Assembly (NCBI GenBank): GCA_029219165.1
Contig: JAQXSW010000016.1
Coordinates: forward strand, 104,157 to 168,156
Direction of reading: 5' to 3'
Length of the DNA stretch: 64,000 nt
Source: Oscillospiraceae bacterium
GTDB taxonomy: Bacteria > Bacillota > Clostridia > Oscillospirales > Acutalibacteraceae
Part shown: piece after piece, positions 52,388 through 61,737 of the stretch
Numbering within the stretch: the stretch's first letter is position 1
Layout: the number at the start of each line of letters is the position of its first letter
Notes under the pieces: generated by a model
Database searches by the model: none
What the model was told of the DNA's origin: nothing
The model's input: only the letters and a program-made list of their open reading frames with translations
Position numbers and translations under genes: made by a program

Positions 52388-52714
52388 TTAATTTTCCTCC
52401 ACTTCTTTAATAGAAATGAACCTGAGCTCATTTATAGGGGTCTCAAGTTTGTCAGCAACAATTGCCATTATCATTGCAGCGTCTCTATCAGAAACATTTT
52501 TAAGTACAAGTTCACCGCATGAACCCAGAGCAGAAGGCTGTGTTGAAACAGCTACGGCACCATCAATAGGAGAGGCCTCAGTGTTTTTACCGTGTTTATC
52601 CATTTTGTCAAAAATGAGAGCCATTATTTTAATTGAACACATGAGTAAAACAAGTACTATGAAAACTACAAGAATTCCGACAACCGCAGTAATTAAAACA
52701 TCTGAAATTGCCAT
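52388..52714 (-). CDS. oadG: OadG-family decarboxylase gamma subunit-like protein
   Basis: One N-terminal TM, position between oadA-like and biotin carrier genes. Confidence 0.8.
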   Translation of the reverse strand: MAISDVLITAVVGILVVFIVLVLLMCSIKIMALIFDKMDKHGKNTEASPIDGAVAVSTQPSALGSCGELVLKNVSDRDAAMIMAIVADKLETPINELRFISIKEVEEN

Positions 52715-52728
52715 TATGTTTTCACCCC

Positions 52729-54108
52729 TTAAATTTCTTCAATTGTATATTTTACAATTTTTTCCTCACGAGCTTTACGTTCAGCGAAGAACTTTTCAGC
52801 AACTTGAGGGAAAGCAATATATGAAAGAACATCCTCATCAGAACGAGCCATATCTCCAAGTTCTGCTTTTGTCTTTTCAAATGCAGGCTCAAGTGTATCT
52901 GCAAAGCGTCCTGAAATTACATCGTCGCCAACAACATTTTTTTGGAGTTCTTTGTTAATTTCACCCGGAGCGGTACCATATTCGCCACGAAGGTAAGCCT
53001 TAACTTCCTTTGTTACATTCTTATAGCGTTCACCTGCAAGGATATTGTTTGTAGCTTGAACACCAACAATCTGGCTTGTAGGTGTAACAAGAGGAGGGTA
53101 ACCTAAATCTTCACGTACTCTTGGAACTTCATAAAGAACATCTTCAAACTTATCCATTGCATTTTGCATTTTAAGCTGTGAAATGAGGTTTGAAAGCATT
53201 CCGCCCGGTACTTGGTATGTAAGAGCATCTGTGTCTGTACCCATTACTTTTGGATCAAGTAAACCGGAGTCAATATATTCCTGCTTAATTGGCTTGAAGT
53301 AGTCATTTACTTCTTTAACTTTAGCTGTATTAAGATCAACATCAAATCCAACTTGTTTAAGAGCATAAGCAAGTGTTTCCGTTGCAGGCTGAGAAGTACC
53401 ACCTGAAAGGCAACTTACAGATGTATCTATTACATCTACGCCAGCTTCGGCAGCTTTAATTGCTGTCATGTATGCAAGACCGGTTGTGCAGTGTGTGTGA
53501 AGAATAACCGGAATTTCAGGTTCTGCATCCTTAATTGCTGAAACAAGATCATAAGCTTCCTGTGGGCCCATAATACCTGCCATATCTTTAATGGCAATAG
53601 TAGAAGCACCCATAGCTTTAAGATTCTTAGCAAGCTCAACATACTTTGGAAGAGTATGAACAGGGCTTGTTGTATATGAAATTGCACCTGATGCAATAGC
53701 TCCTTGTTTTACTGTTTCATCAATTGCAACTTCAAGATTACGTACGTCGTTAAGAGCGTCAAATATTCTAATAATATCTATGCCGTTTTTTACAGAATAT
53801 TCAACAAACTTTCTTACAACGTCATCCGGATAGTGTTTATATCCAAGGATGTTCTGTCCACGAAGAAGCATTTGAAGCTTTGTATTTGGAACAAGCGATT
53901 TAATTTTTCTAAGTCTTTCCCATGGATCCTCAGAAAGGAAACGAAGGCAAGAGTCAAATGTTGCGCCACCCCAACATTCCATTGAATAATATCCGCATTC
54001 GTTCATTGTAGGTAAAATTTCTTCAAATTTTTCGAATGGGAGACGGGTAGCTATAAGGCTTTGCTGTGCGTCTCTAAGCACAGTTTCTGTTAACTGTATT
54101 TTTCTCAT
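52729..54108 (-). CDS. oadA: Oxaloacetate decarboxylase alpha / pyruvate carboxylase subunit B-like carboxyltransferase
   Basis: LTETVLRDAQQSLIATRLPFEKFEEILPTMNECGYYSMECWGGATFDSCLRFL; IKDMAGIMGP. Confidence 0.95.
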   Translation of the reverse strand: MRKIQLTETVLRDAQQSLIATRLPFEKFEEILPTMNECGYYSMECWGGATFDSCLRFLSEDPWERLRKIKSLVPNTKLQMLLRGQNILGYKHYPDDVVRKFVEYSVKNGIDIIRIFDALNDVRNLEVAIDETVKQGAIASGAISYTTSPVHTLPKYVELAKNLKAMGASTIAIKDMAGIMGPQEAYDLVSAIKDAEPEIPVILHTHCTTGLAYMTAIKAAEAGVDVIDTSVSCLSGGTSQPATETLAYALKQVGFDVDLNTAKVKEVNDYFKPIKQEYIDSGLLDPKVMGTDTDALTYQVPGGMLSNLISQLKMQNAMDKFEDVLYEVPRVREDLGYPPLVTPTSQIVGVQATNNILAGERYKNVTKEVKAYLRGEYGTAPGEINKELQKNVVGDDVISGRFADTLEPAFEKTKAELGDMARSDEDVLSYIAFPQVAEKFFAERKAREEKIVKYTIEEI

Positions 54109-54268
54109 AGCATTATCCTCCTAGAAAGTTTTACATTAACGCTTTATATTGTAATAAAAATAAAGGTTAAATTCAATATTTATTATATATATAATAATGA
54201 TTTTTTATTAACAATATAGCAAAAAAAGGACCACATCTTTTGATGTGGTCCAAAAGTTATGTATGAAA

Positions 54269-55816
54269 TTACTTTTTGATGTACTCGTCGTAATCAGCGT
54301 AAATTTCTTCGCCTTGGCAAAGGTCTTCGTTCTTGCCGTGGTCTGCATACCAAACCTGAGCAAAGAATGGGTTAACCTTAGCAATTGCGTCATAGTTCCA
54401 TGGGAATGGTTCACATTCAGGGCACCAAATACCACCCTTGAGTACTGTGTTTACAGAAAGTTCGAATTCGTGACCAAATGCGCACTTCCACTTTGAAGGA
54501 GCATAAACGTCAGCTGGCTTCTTAGAATCTAAATATTCACCGCCACGGAATTCAGCAGCTTTCTTAAGTTCAGCAGCTGTAAGTTCGTCAAGTTTCTTTG
54601 ACTCATCATAACCATGGTCAAGCTTATATTTCTCAGCTTCAGCAATGTCGTTTGATGGAGGAGTAAGATCCCAATCTTCCCACTTGTCAGAGAGTTTCTT
54701 GTAGTGTTCCATACCGAATGATTCTGTGTCACCCCAGAAAGCATCCATTCTGTTTTTGTCGTTGTTCTTAATCCATGTTCTTGTTCCGAAACGCTTATCT
54801 TTAGCAATCATACCGAGACCAGCGCGAGCAATTTGTGAAATACCAGGAATTCTTACAACGCATGAAAGCTTGTAGAACCACGCAACTTGTCCAGCCATCT
54901 TCTTGAAGTAATCTTGAACAGGAATGTTTTCACGGAAGTGAAGATAGTTATCAAGAACATCTGAGTCTGCATACCACTGACCGTGGAAGTTTCTGTCAAT
55001 GAACCAGTTTGGCTTGAATACGAGCTTAGAAGCGTCGTGACCCATACCGATTGCATGGAGAAGAAGATCTTCAAACTCATAAAGAGAAAGTCTGTATGAA
55101 GGACCTGAACCAATGTTGTAGAATGAGCGATAGAACTCATCAGGAAGATCATCTGTACAGAGGTTACACATAAGGTTTGCAGAGTCATCTACAGTAGCCC
55201 ACTCAAGTACGTCATTCATTGGAACGTGGAACATGATAGGATCCATATTCTTAAGAATGTTAGCATAAAGGATACCTGACTGACGCATTGAAACCCACTT
55301 TTTAAGTCCTGATTCAGCAAAAACTGTTTCAGCTCTAACTTTAGATACTGCATAATGGTCATATACAGAACACTTAATAGGGTCACCGGTACGAGCCCAG
55401 TGAATGCCTACAGGACGGTTACCTGTTTCAGCAACTGTACCAATGTAGCAAGCTGTAATTTCGTCAGGATTTGGCTGAGCTTTAATAGCCTTAACGATAT
55501 TTTCAGCAGCAGCAACGTTTGTCTTAAGTGTCTTCTTTGGATAGTAGTCAGCAGCAGGAGATACAAGACCACCAATGTGGAGAACGTAACTTACGCCGTT
55601 AACACATTCAAGAATTGCGTCATAGTTAAGGAAGTCGCCCCAAACAATTTTTACTCTTGGGTCACCAAGGAATTGAGCGAATTTTTCTCTATTCTTCTGT
55701 GAGTCACGAAGAAGAACGTTAATGTCAAGGTCTGGGCGTGTATCATAAATCTTTTTGAAAGAAGCCCATCCCATGTTACCAGAAGCACCGGTAATAAATA
55801 CTTTTTTGTTAGCCAT
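54269..55816 (-). CDS. Extended-SDR NAD-dependent epimerase/dehydratase with C-terminal zinc-ribbon-like extension
   Basis: KVFITGASGNMGWASFKKI; C-terminal WKCAFGHEFELSVNTVLKGGIWCPECEPFPWNYDAIAK. Confidence 0.85.
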   Translation of the reverse strand: MANKKVFITGASGNMGWASFKKIYDTRPDLDINVLLRDSQKNREKFAQFLGDPRVKIVWGDFLNYDAILECVNGVSYVLHIGGLVSPAADYYPKKTLKTNVAAAENIVKAIKAQPNPDEITACYIGTVAETGNRPVGIHWARTGDPIKCSVYDHYAVSKVRAETVFAESGLKKWVSMRQSGILYANILKNMDPIMFHVPMNDVLEWATVDDSANLMCNLCTDDLPDEFYRSFYNIGSGPSYRLSLYEFEDLLLHAIGMGHDASKLVFKPNWFIDRNFHGQWYADSDVLDNYLHFRENIPVQDYFKKMAGQVAWFYKLSCVVRIPGISQIARAGLGMIAKDKRFGTRTWIKNNDKNRMDAFWGDTESFGMEHYKKLSDKWEDWDLTPPSNDIAEAEKYKLDHGYDESKKLDELTAAELKKAAEFRGGEYLDSKKPADVYAPSKWKCAFGHEFELSVNTVLKGGIWCPECEPFPWNYDAIAKVNPFFAQVWYADHGKNEDLCQGEEIYADYDEYIKK

Positions 55817-55993
55817 TGGATTTTTCCTCCGATCCATAAATTGAATAATTTTTTAATAAAATTACGCAGATATTTTAACATTTTATTAATGCTATTATCA
55901 AGTAAAAAAGACAAAAAAACCGACCAAAATGAATATTTATAGATGTTGCTCAAAAACATTCATAATTAGTCGGTTATTCTGCTTAATACTTTG

Positions 55994-56935
55994 TCAAATG
56001 GTAAAGTCTTCAACTGTATAGTCTTTACCAAATTTTGGCTTTTTCGGCTTTCCTGAAGGAATAATTAAAAGAAGGGCAAATAAGAATATGTTAATTGCAA
56101 TAACAATTGCAAAATAATTTGCGGTATGAGCACATGCGTATGTAACAATTGCTCCAATAGACGGAATAACCATAACAACTTTTCCAATAAAATGGCTTTC
56201 TTTAACATCATAAGAACCATTCTTGTCTTTTACGGTTGCAATTGCATTTTCAGCACCGTTTGAAAGTCCGGTTATTTTTGCTACAGATCTTGTGTCTTTT
56301 GTTGTAACTACAAGACTGTCAAGCTCAATTCCGTCAAACCCACAATACTTAACAAGTAAAACATCATCCATTGTAACTTCAGGTGAAAGAGCTCCATTAT
56401 ATACAGTACAAAATCTGTATCCTGCAATAGAATAATCCTTATATTTTGTTGCAAAAAGAGCAGATATTGCACTTACTGCAGATACCAATATTGAAATAAT
56501 GAAAAGAACAATAACAAATGTTTTTAAAACAATGAATACACTTCTTCTGTCTGATGAATTTGCGTGATTCTTTGGAACTGAATTTTCATCATATTCTTCT
56601 TGAACTTCAACTTCTGATGTGTCATTGTTATTAACTTGTTTTGAAGGGTCATAAAAGACTTTATCATATTCTTTTGGATCAAATGTATGAAGATTTCCGG
56701 GTGCTTCTGTAGTGGTAAGATTATTCTTTCTTAAAGCTTCAATTTGTGCTTTAAGGTTAATTATTTCTTCCTGAAGTTCTTCAATTTTTTCATCTTTTTT
56801 TCCGCTTACTTTTATTAACTTAGCAAATGAGACACAGTCTCTGTAAAGATCTTCATTTCTAGATCTTAATTCAGCATTTTCAGCCTTTAAGGCTTCGACT
56901 TGTTTTTCAAGTCTACTCTTTGGGACTTCCATCAT
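55994..56935 (-). CDS. Coiled-coil + TM hypothetical protein
   Basis: N-terminal heptad-rich KSRLEKQVEALKAENAELRSRNEDLYRD...; two hydrophobic segments; terminator AACCGAC..GTCGGTT downstream. Confidence 0.65.
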   Translation of the reverse strand: MMEVPKSRLEKQVEALKAENAELRSRNEDLYRDCVSFAKLIKVSGKKDEKIEELQEEIINLKAQIEALRKNNLTTTEAPGNLHTFDPKEYDKVFYDPSKQVNNNDTSEVEVQEEYDENSVPKNHANSSDRRSVFIVLKTFVIVLFIISILVSAVSAISALFATKYKDYSIAGYRFCTVYNGALSPEVTMDDVLLVKYCGFDGIELDSLVVTTKDTRSVAKITGLSNGAENAIATVKDKNGSYDVKESHFIGKVVMVIPSIGAIVTYACAHTANYFAIVIAINIFLFALLLIIPSGKPKKPKFGKDYTVEDFTI

Positions 56936-57102
56936 TTACCTCCGACATTTTTCGTCAAAAAAATACATCGCTAATAATTCTATAATTTATTCAATCAAAA
57001 TGCAATAGATTTAATTATATATTAGTATTATCAAGAAAATTTATTGAAAATAACTCTCTTTTAATGTATCATTTAAAATATGTGAAAATTGGAGGAGTTG
57101 TA

Positions 57103-57639
57103 ATGCAAAAAAATACATCGCTTACTGCTTTAGGCGGAATAATTTCGGCTCTTTCAGTATTTATAATGTTCCTTTCCGGAATAATTCCATTTTTAACTTA
57201 TGTAATTCCTGCCCTGTCAGGATTATTGTTAATTGTGACAATAAAGGAAACAGATATTAAATGGTCATTTTTTATATATGTAGCAGTTTCTATTCTGTCA
57301 CTTTTGGTTGTAGCAGATAAAGAGGCAGCAGTAATGTATACATTCTTTTTTGGCTATTATCCGGTAGTTAAAGATCTAATTGATAAACATGTTAAGCGTA
57401 TTTTTAGATGGATAATTAAATTCATTGTGTTTAATATTGGCGTAGTTTTAGGCTACTTATTTGTTATTTATGTATTTGGAATTCCAATAGATGACATGGA
57501 GGAGTTTGGAAAATATACAGTGTTTGTTCTTTTAGGTCTTGGTAATTTAACATTTTTCTTCTACGAAATAACAATTACAAATCTTGAAATTCTTTATGAT
57601 AGAAAGTGGCATACTAAAATACAAAGAATATTTTATTGA
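57103..57639 (+). CDS. Small multi-TM membrane protein
   Basis: MQKNTSLTALGGIISALSVFIMFLSGIIPFLTYVIPALSGLLLIVTIKET; promoter TTGAAA-17-TATCAT (57044-57072), SD GGAGGAG. Confidence 0.75.
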   Translation: MQKNTSLTALGGIISALSVFIMFLSGIIPFLTYVIPALSGLLLIVTIKETDIKWSFFIYVAVSILSLLVVADKEAAVMYTFFFGYYPVVKDLIDKHVKRIFRWIIKFIVFNIGVVLGYLFVIYVFGIPIDDMEEFGKYTVFVLLGLGNLTFFFYEITITNLEILYDRKWHTKIQRIFY

Positions 57640-57654
57640 AAGGGTTGTTAAGTA

Positions 57655-58230
57655 ATGAATTTATTTGAATTTATTAAGGATGCAAAGAATAGTGGAATAG
57701 ACTGGCTTAAATCTCAGTTAATTCTTTCCGGAAGTACATTTCTTTTAACTTTTATAGGCTTATTAATTGTTGATCAAAAGTTTGAAAATATTGGAAATGT
57801 TGTAGGTTTAATTTTCATTTGTCTTGGACTTGCAATAGTTGATTTCATTCCTGTTATAGGAATCAGTGCCGTAATGCTTCCATGGGCTGTACTTGCAGCT
57901 CTAACCAAAAGTACAAAACTTGGAATTTGTATTTTTGTCGTTTTCGTTGTTGTTATGATCATAAAACAAATACTTGAGCCATTCATAAGAGGTAAGAGTC
58001 TTGGAATAAGTCCAATTGAAGAGGTAATTGCAAGTGTTCTCGGATATCTTATATGTGGTACAAATGCAATTGGCTTTATTCTTGGACCAATTGTTTACAT
58101 TGTTGGAAAGAAAACTTATGTTAAATTTACCGGAAAACAAATCGGAGGCGGAAAAGGCAACGGATATTTCAATAAATCTAATTCAAATGATGACAACATT
58201 ATAGATATTACTGATGATGTTGAGGAATAA
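57655..58230 (+). CDS. AI-2E-permease-like membrane protein (half-length)
   Basis: VGLIFICLGLAIVDFIPVIGISAVMLPWAVLAAL...ILEPFIRGKSLGISPIEEVIASVLGYLICG resembles the C-terminal half of the AI-2E transporter family. Confidence 0.65.
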   Translation: MNLFEFIKDAKNSGIDWLKSQLILSGSTFLLTFIGLLIVDQKFENIGNVVGLIFICLGLAIVDFIPVIGISAVMLPWAVLAALTKSTKLGICIFVVFVVVMIIKQILEPFIRGKSLGISPIEEVIASVLGYLICGTNAIGFILGPIVYIVGKKTYVKFTGKQIGGGKGNGYFNKSNSNDDNIIDITDDVEE

Positions 58231-58233
58231 CCA

Positions 58234-59085
58234 ATGGAAGTAACAGTTCTTGAAAGAATAAAAAATGAATATGATGACTTTTCAAAAAGTCATAAAAGGG
58301 TTGCTGATTTCATTCTTTCAAACTATGAAAAAGCAACCACCTATACTGCAGCGAAATTTGGCGCTGAAACGGGAATAAGTGAATCGACAGTTGTACGTTT
58401 TGCGACTTATCTTGGATATGAAGGATTTCCTGAGTTTCAGGCTGATTTACGTGAATGTATTAAGGGTAAACTTACATCTATGCAGAGAATTAAAATCTCT
58501 CAAAACGATGATAATCAAAAAAATATATTGGATAAGATCTTAAACTCAGATATTCAATCAATAAAAGCCACACGTGATATTATTTCTATTGAGGATTTTG
58601 AAACTTCTTGTAACGCAATAAATAATGCCGAAAAAATATATATCTTAGGTGTTAGAAGTAGTGCTCCTCTTGCAAACTTTATGTATCATTATTTTCATTT
58701 AGTCTATGACAATGTTGTGTTGATTGACTCCAGTTCAAGCAGTAGTATGTTTGAAGAATTATATAGGATAGACAGCAAAAGTGTTCTCATTGCCGTAAGT
58801 TTTCCTCGTTATTCCAGACAAGTTGTCAAAGCTCTTCAGTTTGTTCATGACAAAGGTGGAATTATAATCGGAATAACAGACAGCAATAAATCACCAATTG
58901 CTGACTTATCTGATTATGTTCTTTATGCAAAAAGTTCAATGGCTTCATTTATGGATTCTTTAGTTGCTCCAATGAGTTTAATTAATGCTCTTATTGTTGC
59001 TTCCGCACATGCAAAGAAAAATGAAGTTATATCCCGTTTTGAGGAACTTGAACGTGCTTGGGACAAATATGATGTTTATTTTTAA
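58234..59085 (+). CDS. MurR/RpiR family transcriptional regulator
   Basis: HKRVADFILSNYEKATTYTAAKFGAETGISESTVVRFATYLGYEGFPEFQADLR; SIS domain. Confidence 0.94.
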   Translation: MEVTVLERIKNEYDDFSKSHKRVADFILSNYEKATTYTAAKFGAETGISESTVVRFATYLGYEGFPEFQADLRECIKGKLTSMQRIKISQNDDNQKNILDKILNSDIQSIKATRDIISIEDFETSCNAINNAEKIYILGVRSSAPLANFMYHYFHLVYDNVVLIDSSSSSSMFEELYRIDSKSVLIAVSFPRYSRQVVKALQFVHDKGGIIIGITDSNKSPIADLSDYVLYAKSSMASFMDSLVAPMSLINALIVASAHAKKNEVISRFEELERAWDKYDVYF

Positions 59086-59109
59086 AATATTTAAGAAGGA
59101 AATTTTGAA

Positions 59110-60330
59110 ATGAGTAGAGTAATTGTTATAGGTGGAGGACCGGCTGGCATTATGGCTGCTTGTACTGCTGCTAAAAATGGGAATAGTGTTACTCTATTTG
59201 AATCAAATCAAAAAATCGGAAGAAAGTTAATGATAACCGGAAAGGGAAGGTGCAACGTTACAAACGCCTGTTATAACATTTCCGAATTAATTTCTTCTGT
59301 TCCTAAAAACGGAAGATTCCTCTATAGTGCATTTTCAAATTTTGGACCTTCAGATGTAATGGATTTATTTACTGAACTTGGAGTTCCATTAAAAGTAGAG
59401 CGCGGTAACAGAGTCTTTCCTGTATCTGACAGGGCTGTAGATATTGTAGATGCTTTGTTTTTCTATTTAAAACAGTGCAAGGTCTTTGTTAGAAATGAAA
59501 AAATAATTAAGGTTGAGAAGGACGATGAATTCTCCGTCTTTGTTAAAAACGGAAAAGTTTTTAAAGCGGATTCTGTTGTAATTGCAACGGGAGGAATATC
59601 ATATCCTACAACCGGTTCAACAGGCGATGGTTATGAATTTGCCCGCTCCTTTGGACATACAATTACATCTATTTCACCCTCTTTGGTTCCAATAGAGTCT
59701 GAATCGCCCTATTGCAAAGCCATGCAGGGGTTGTCTTTAAAAAATGTAGCAATAAAAATAAAAAAAGATGAAATAACGGTTTATGACGATTTTGGGGAAA
59801 TGCTCTTTACTCATTTTGGGGTTTCCGGTCCAATGATTTTAAGTGCAAGTTCCCATATAAGAAAAATTGAACCAAATGAATATTTTCTACATATAGATTT
59901 AAAACCTGCTCTTACTGTAGAACAACTTGATGCCCGTATTTTAAGGGATTTTGAGAATAATTCAAATAAGGATTTTCATAATGTTTTGAGTGGTTTAGTG
60001 CCTTCTAAAATGATTCCTGTAATTTTGGATATTACAGAAATCAGTCCTTATAAAAAAGTTAATCAAATTACTAAGTCAGAAAGAATGAATTTAATTTCTG
60101 TTCTTAAAGATTTAACTATTCCTTTACTTAAATTTCGACCAATTAATGAGGCAATTATTACTTCTGGCGGAGTTGACGTTAAAGAAATCAATCCAAAAAC
60201 AATGGAATCTAAAATAGTTCCTAATTTATATTTTGCCGGTGAAATAATTGATGTAGATGCATATACCGGAGGGTTTAACCTTCAAATTGCATTTTCAACT
60301 GGATATCTTGCCGGAAACAATATTTATTAA
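59110..60330 (+). CDS. HI0933-family NAD(P)/FAD-dependent oxidoreductase
   Basis: VIVIGGGPAGIMAACTAAKNGNSVTLFESNQKIGRKLMITGKGRCNVTNAC. Confidence 0.95.
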   Translation: MSRVIVIGGGPAGIMAACTAAKNGNSVTLFESNQKIGRKLMITGKGRCNVTNACYNISELISSVPKNGRFLYSAFSNFGPSDVMDLFTELGVPLKVERGNRVFPVSDRAVDIVDALFFYLKQCKVFVRNEKIIKVEKDDEFSVFVKNGKVFKADSVVIATGGISYPTTGSTGDGYEFARSFGHTITSISPSLVPIESESPYCKAMQGLSLKNVAIKIKKDEITVYDDFGEMLFTHFGVSGPMILSASSHIRKIEPNEYFLHIDLKPALTVEQLDARILRDFENNSNKDFHNVLSGLVPSKMIPVILDITEISPYKKVNQITKSERMNLISVLKDLTIPLLKFRPINEAIITSGGVDVKEINPKTMESKIVPNLYFAGEIIDVDAYTGGFNLQIAFSTGYLAGNNIY

Positions 60331-60366
60331 TACTTAATTAATGATTAATGCGGAGGAAATATTAAT

Positions 60367-61032
60367 ATGTTTAATATTGCAATTGATGGGCCTGCAGGTG
60401 CCGGCAAAAGTTCTATTGCTAAAGCTGTTTCAAAAGAGCTTGGCATAATTTATGTTGACACCGGAGCTCTTTACAGAGCAGTTGGTCTTAATGCGCTGAG
60501 AAATAAAATAGATACAAAAGATGTTAATCTTGTTACAAAGTCTTTAGAGGGAATCTCTGTTGACTTAAGATTTGTAGATGGAGAACAGAGAGTTTTTTTG
60601 GGTGAAGAGGATGTATCAGTTGATATTAGACTTCCGGAAGCTTCAATGGCGGCATCTGATGTATCGGCAATTCCGTCTGTAAGACAGTTTTTATTTGATC
60701 TTCAAAGAAAGATTGCAAATGAAAATAATTGCTTGATGGATGGAAGAGACATTGGAACTGTTGTTCTTCCTAATGCAGAACTTAAAGTATTTTTAACGGC
60801 ATCTCCAAATGCAAGAGCAAAGAGAAGGTATGATGAGCTTATTGCAAAGGGTAATAATGTTAACTTTGATGATGTACTTGAAGATTTAAATAAAAGGGAT
60901 TATCAAGATACACATAGAGAAATTGCTCCATTAAAGCCTGCAGAGGATTCCGTAATTATTGATACTACAGATATGTCTTTTGACGAAGTGAAAAATAAAT
61001 TGATATCCCTTGCACATGCAAGAATGAATTGA
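60367..61032 (+). CDS. cmk: Cytidylate kinase
   Basis: IAIDGPAGAGKSSIAKAVSKELGIIYVDTGALYRAVGL. Confidence 0.97.
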   Translation: MFNIAIDGPAGAGKSSIAKAVSKELGIIYVDTGALYRAVGLNALRNKIDTKDVNLVTKSLEGISVDLRFVDGEQRVFLGEEDVSVDIRLPEASMAASDVSAIPSVRQFLFDLQRKIANENNCLMDGRDIGTVVLPNAELKVFLTASPNARAKRRYDELIAKGNNVNFDDVLEDLNKRDYQDTHREIAPLKPAEDSVIIDTTDMSFDEVKNKLISLAHARMN

Positions 61033-61041
61033 GGTAAAATT

Positions 61042-61737
61042 ATGAGCTTAAAGACACTTTTATTTGACCATGAAGATTATGAATTTGATTATAACAGAGA
61101 CCTTTCTAAGCCAAACAAATGGTATTTTAGACTTCAGCCAATTGCTACTTTAGTAATGAAAATTAAGTTTTCAAAATTTGAGGTTCATGGAATTGAAAAT
61201 GTTCCAAAGGATGGAAAACTTATTTTAGCCGCAAACCATGTTTCCGGCTTTGATCCAATTGTTGCCGCTTATGCACTTAGAAATACTCGTGAACTCTTCT
61301 TTATGGCTAAGGATGAACACTTTAGAAGAGCTTACACAAAAATTCCACTCCTTATATTGAATGGTTTCCCTGTTAAGAGGGGAACAGCTGACAGAGCTGC
61401 TGTTGACTATTCAATAAGAGTTATCAACTCAGGTTATGGACTTATGATATTCCCACAGGGAACAAGAGATAAGCAAAATAATAGGCCGGAAAAGGGTAAG
61501 AGTGGCGTTGCTTTATTTGCAAGAGAGGCAAAGTGTGACATTCTTCCTCTTTCAATCAACTATGACAAGAGTAAAAGCAAAAATCGCCCTCGCGTTATTA
61601 TTAGATTTGGACAAGTTATTCCTTATGCTGAACTTGGTTTTTCTGAAGAAATTAAATCAAGAGAACTTAAAGACGTTACAAAAAAAGTAATGAATGAAAT
61701 TGCAACTCTTTGGGATGTGGAAGGCAAACTTGAATGA
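61042..61737 (+). CDS. plsC: 1-acyl-sn-glycerol-3-phosphate acyltransferase
   Basis: LILAANHVSGFDPIV; MIFPQGTRDKQNN. Confidence 0.93.
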   Translation: MSLKTLLFDHEDYEFDYNRDLSKPNKWYFRLQPIATLVMKIKFSKFEVHGIENVPKDGKLILAANHVSGFDPIVAAYALRNTRELFFMAKDEHFRRAYTKIPLLILNGFPVKRGTADRAAVDYSIRVINSGYGLMIFPQGTRDKQNNRPEKGKSGVALFAREAKCDILPLSINYDKSKSKNRPRVIIRFGQVIPYAELGFSEEIKSRELKDVTKKVMNEIATLWDVEGKLE

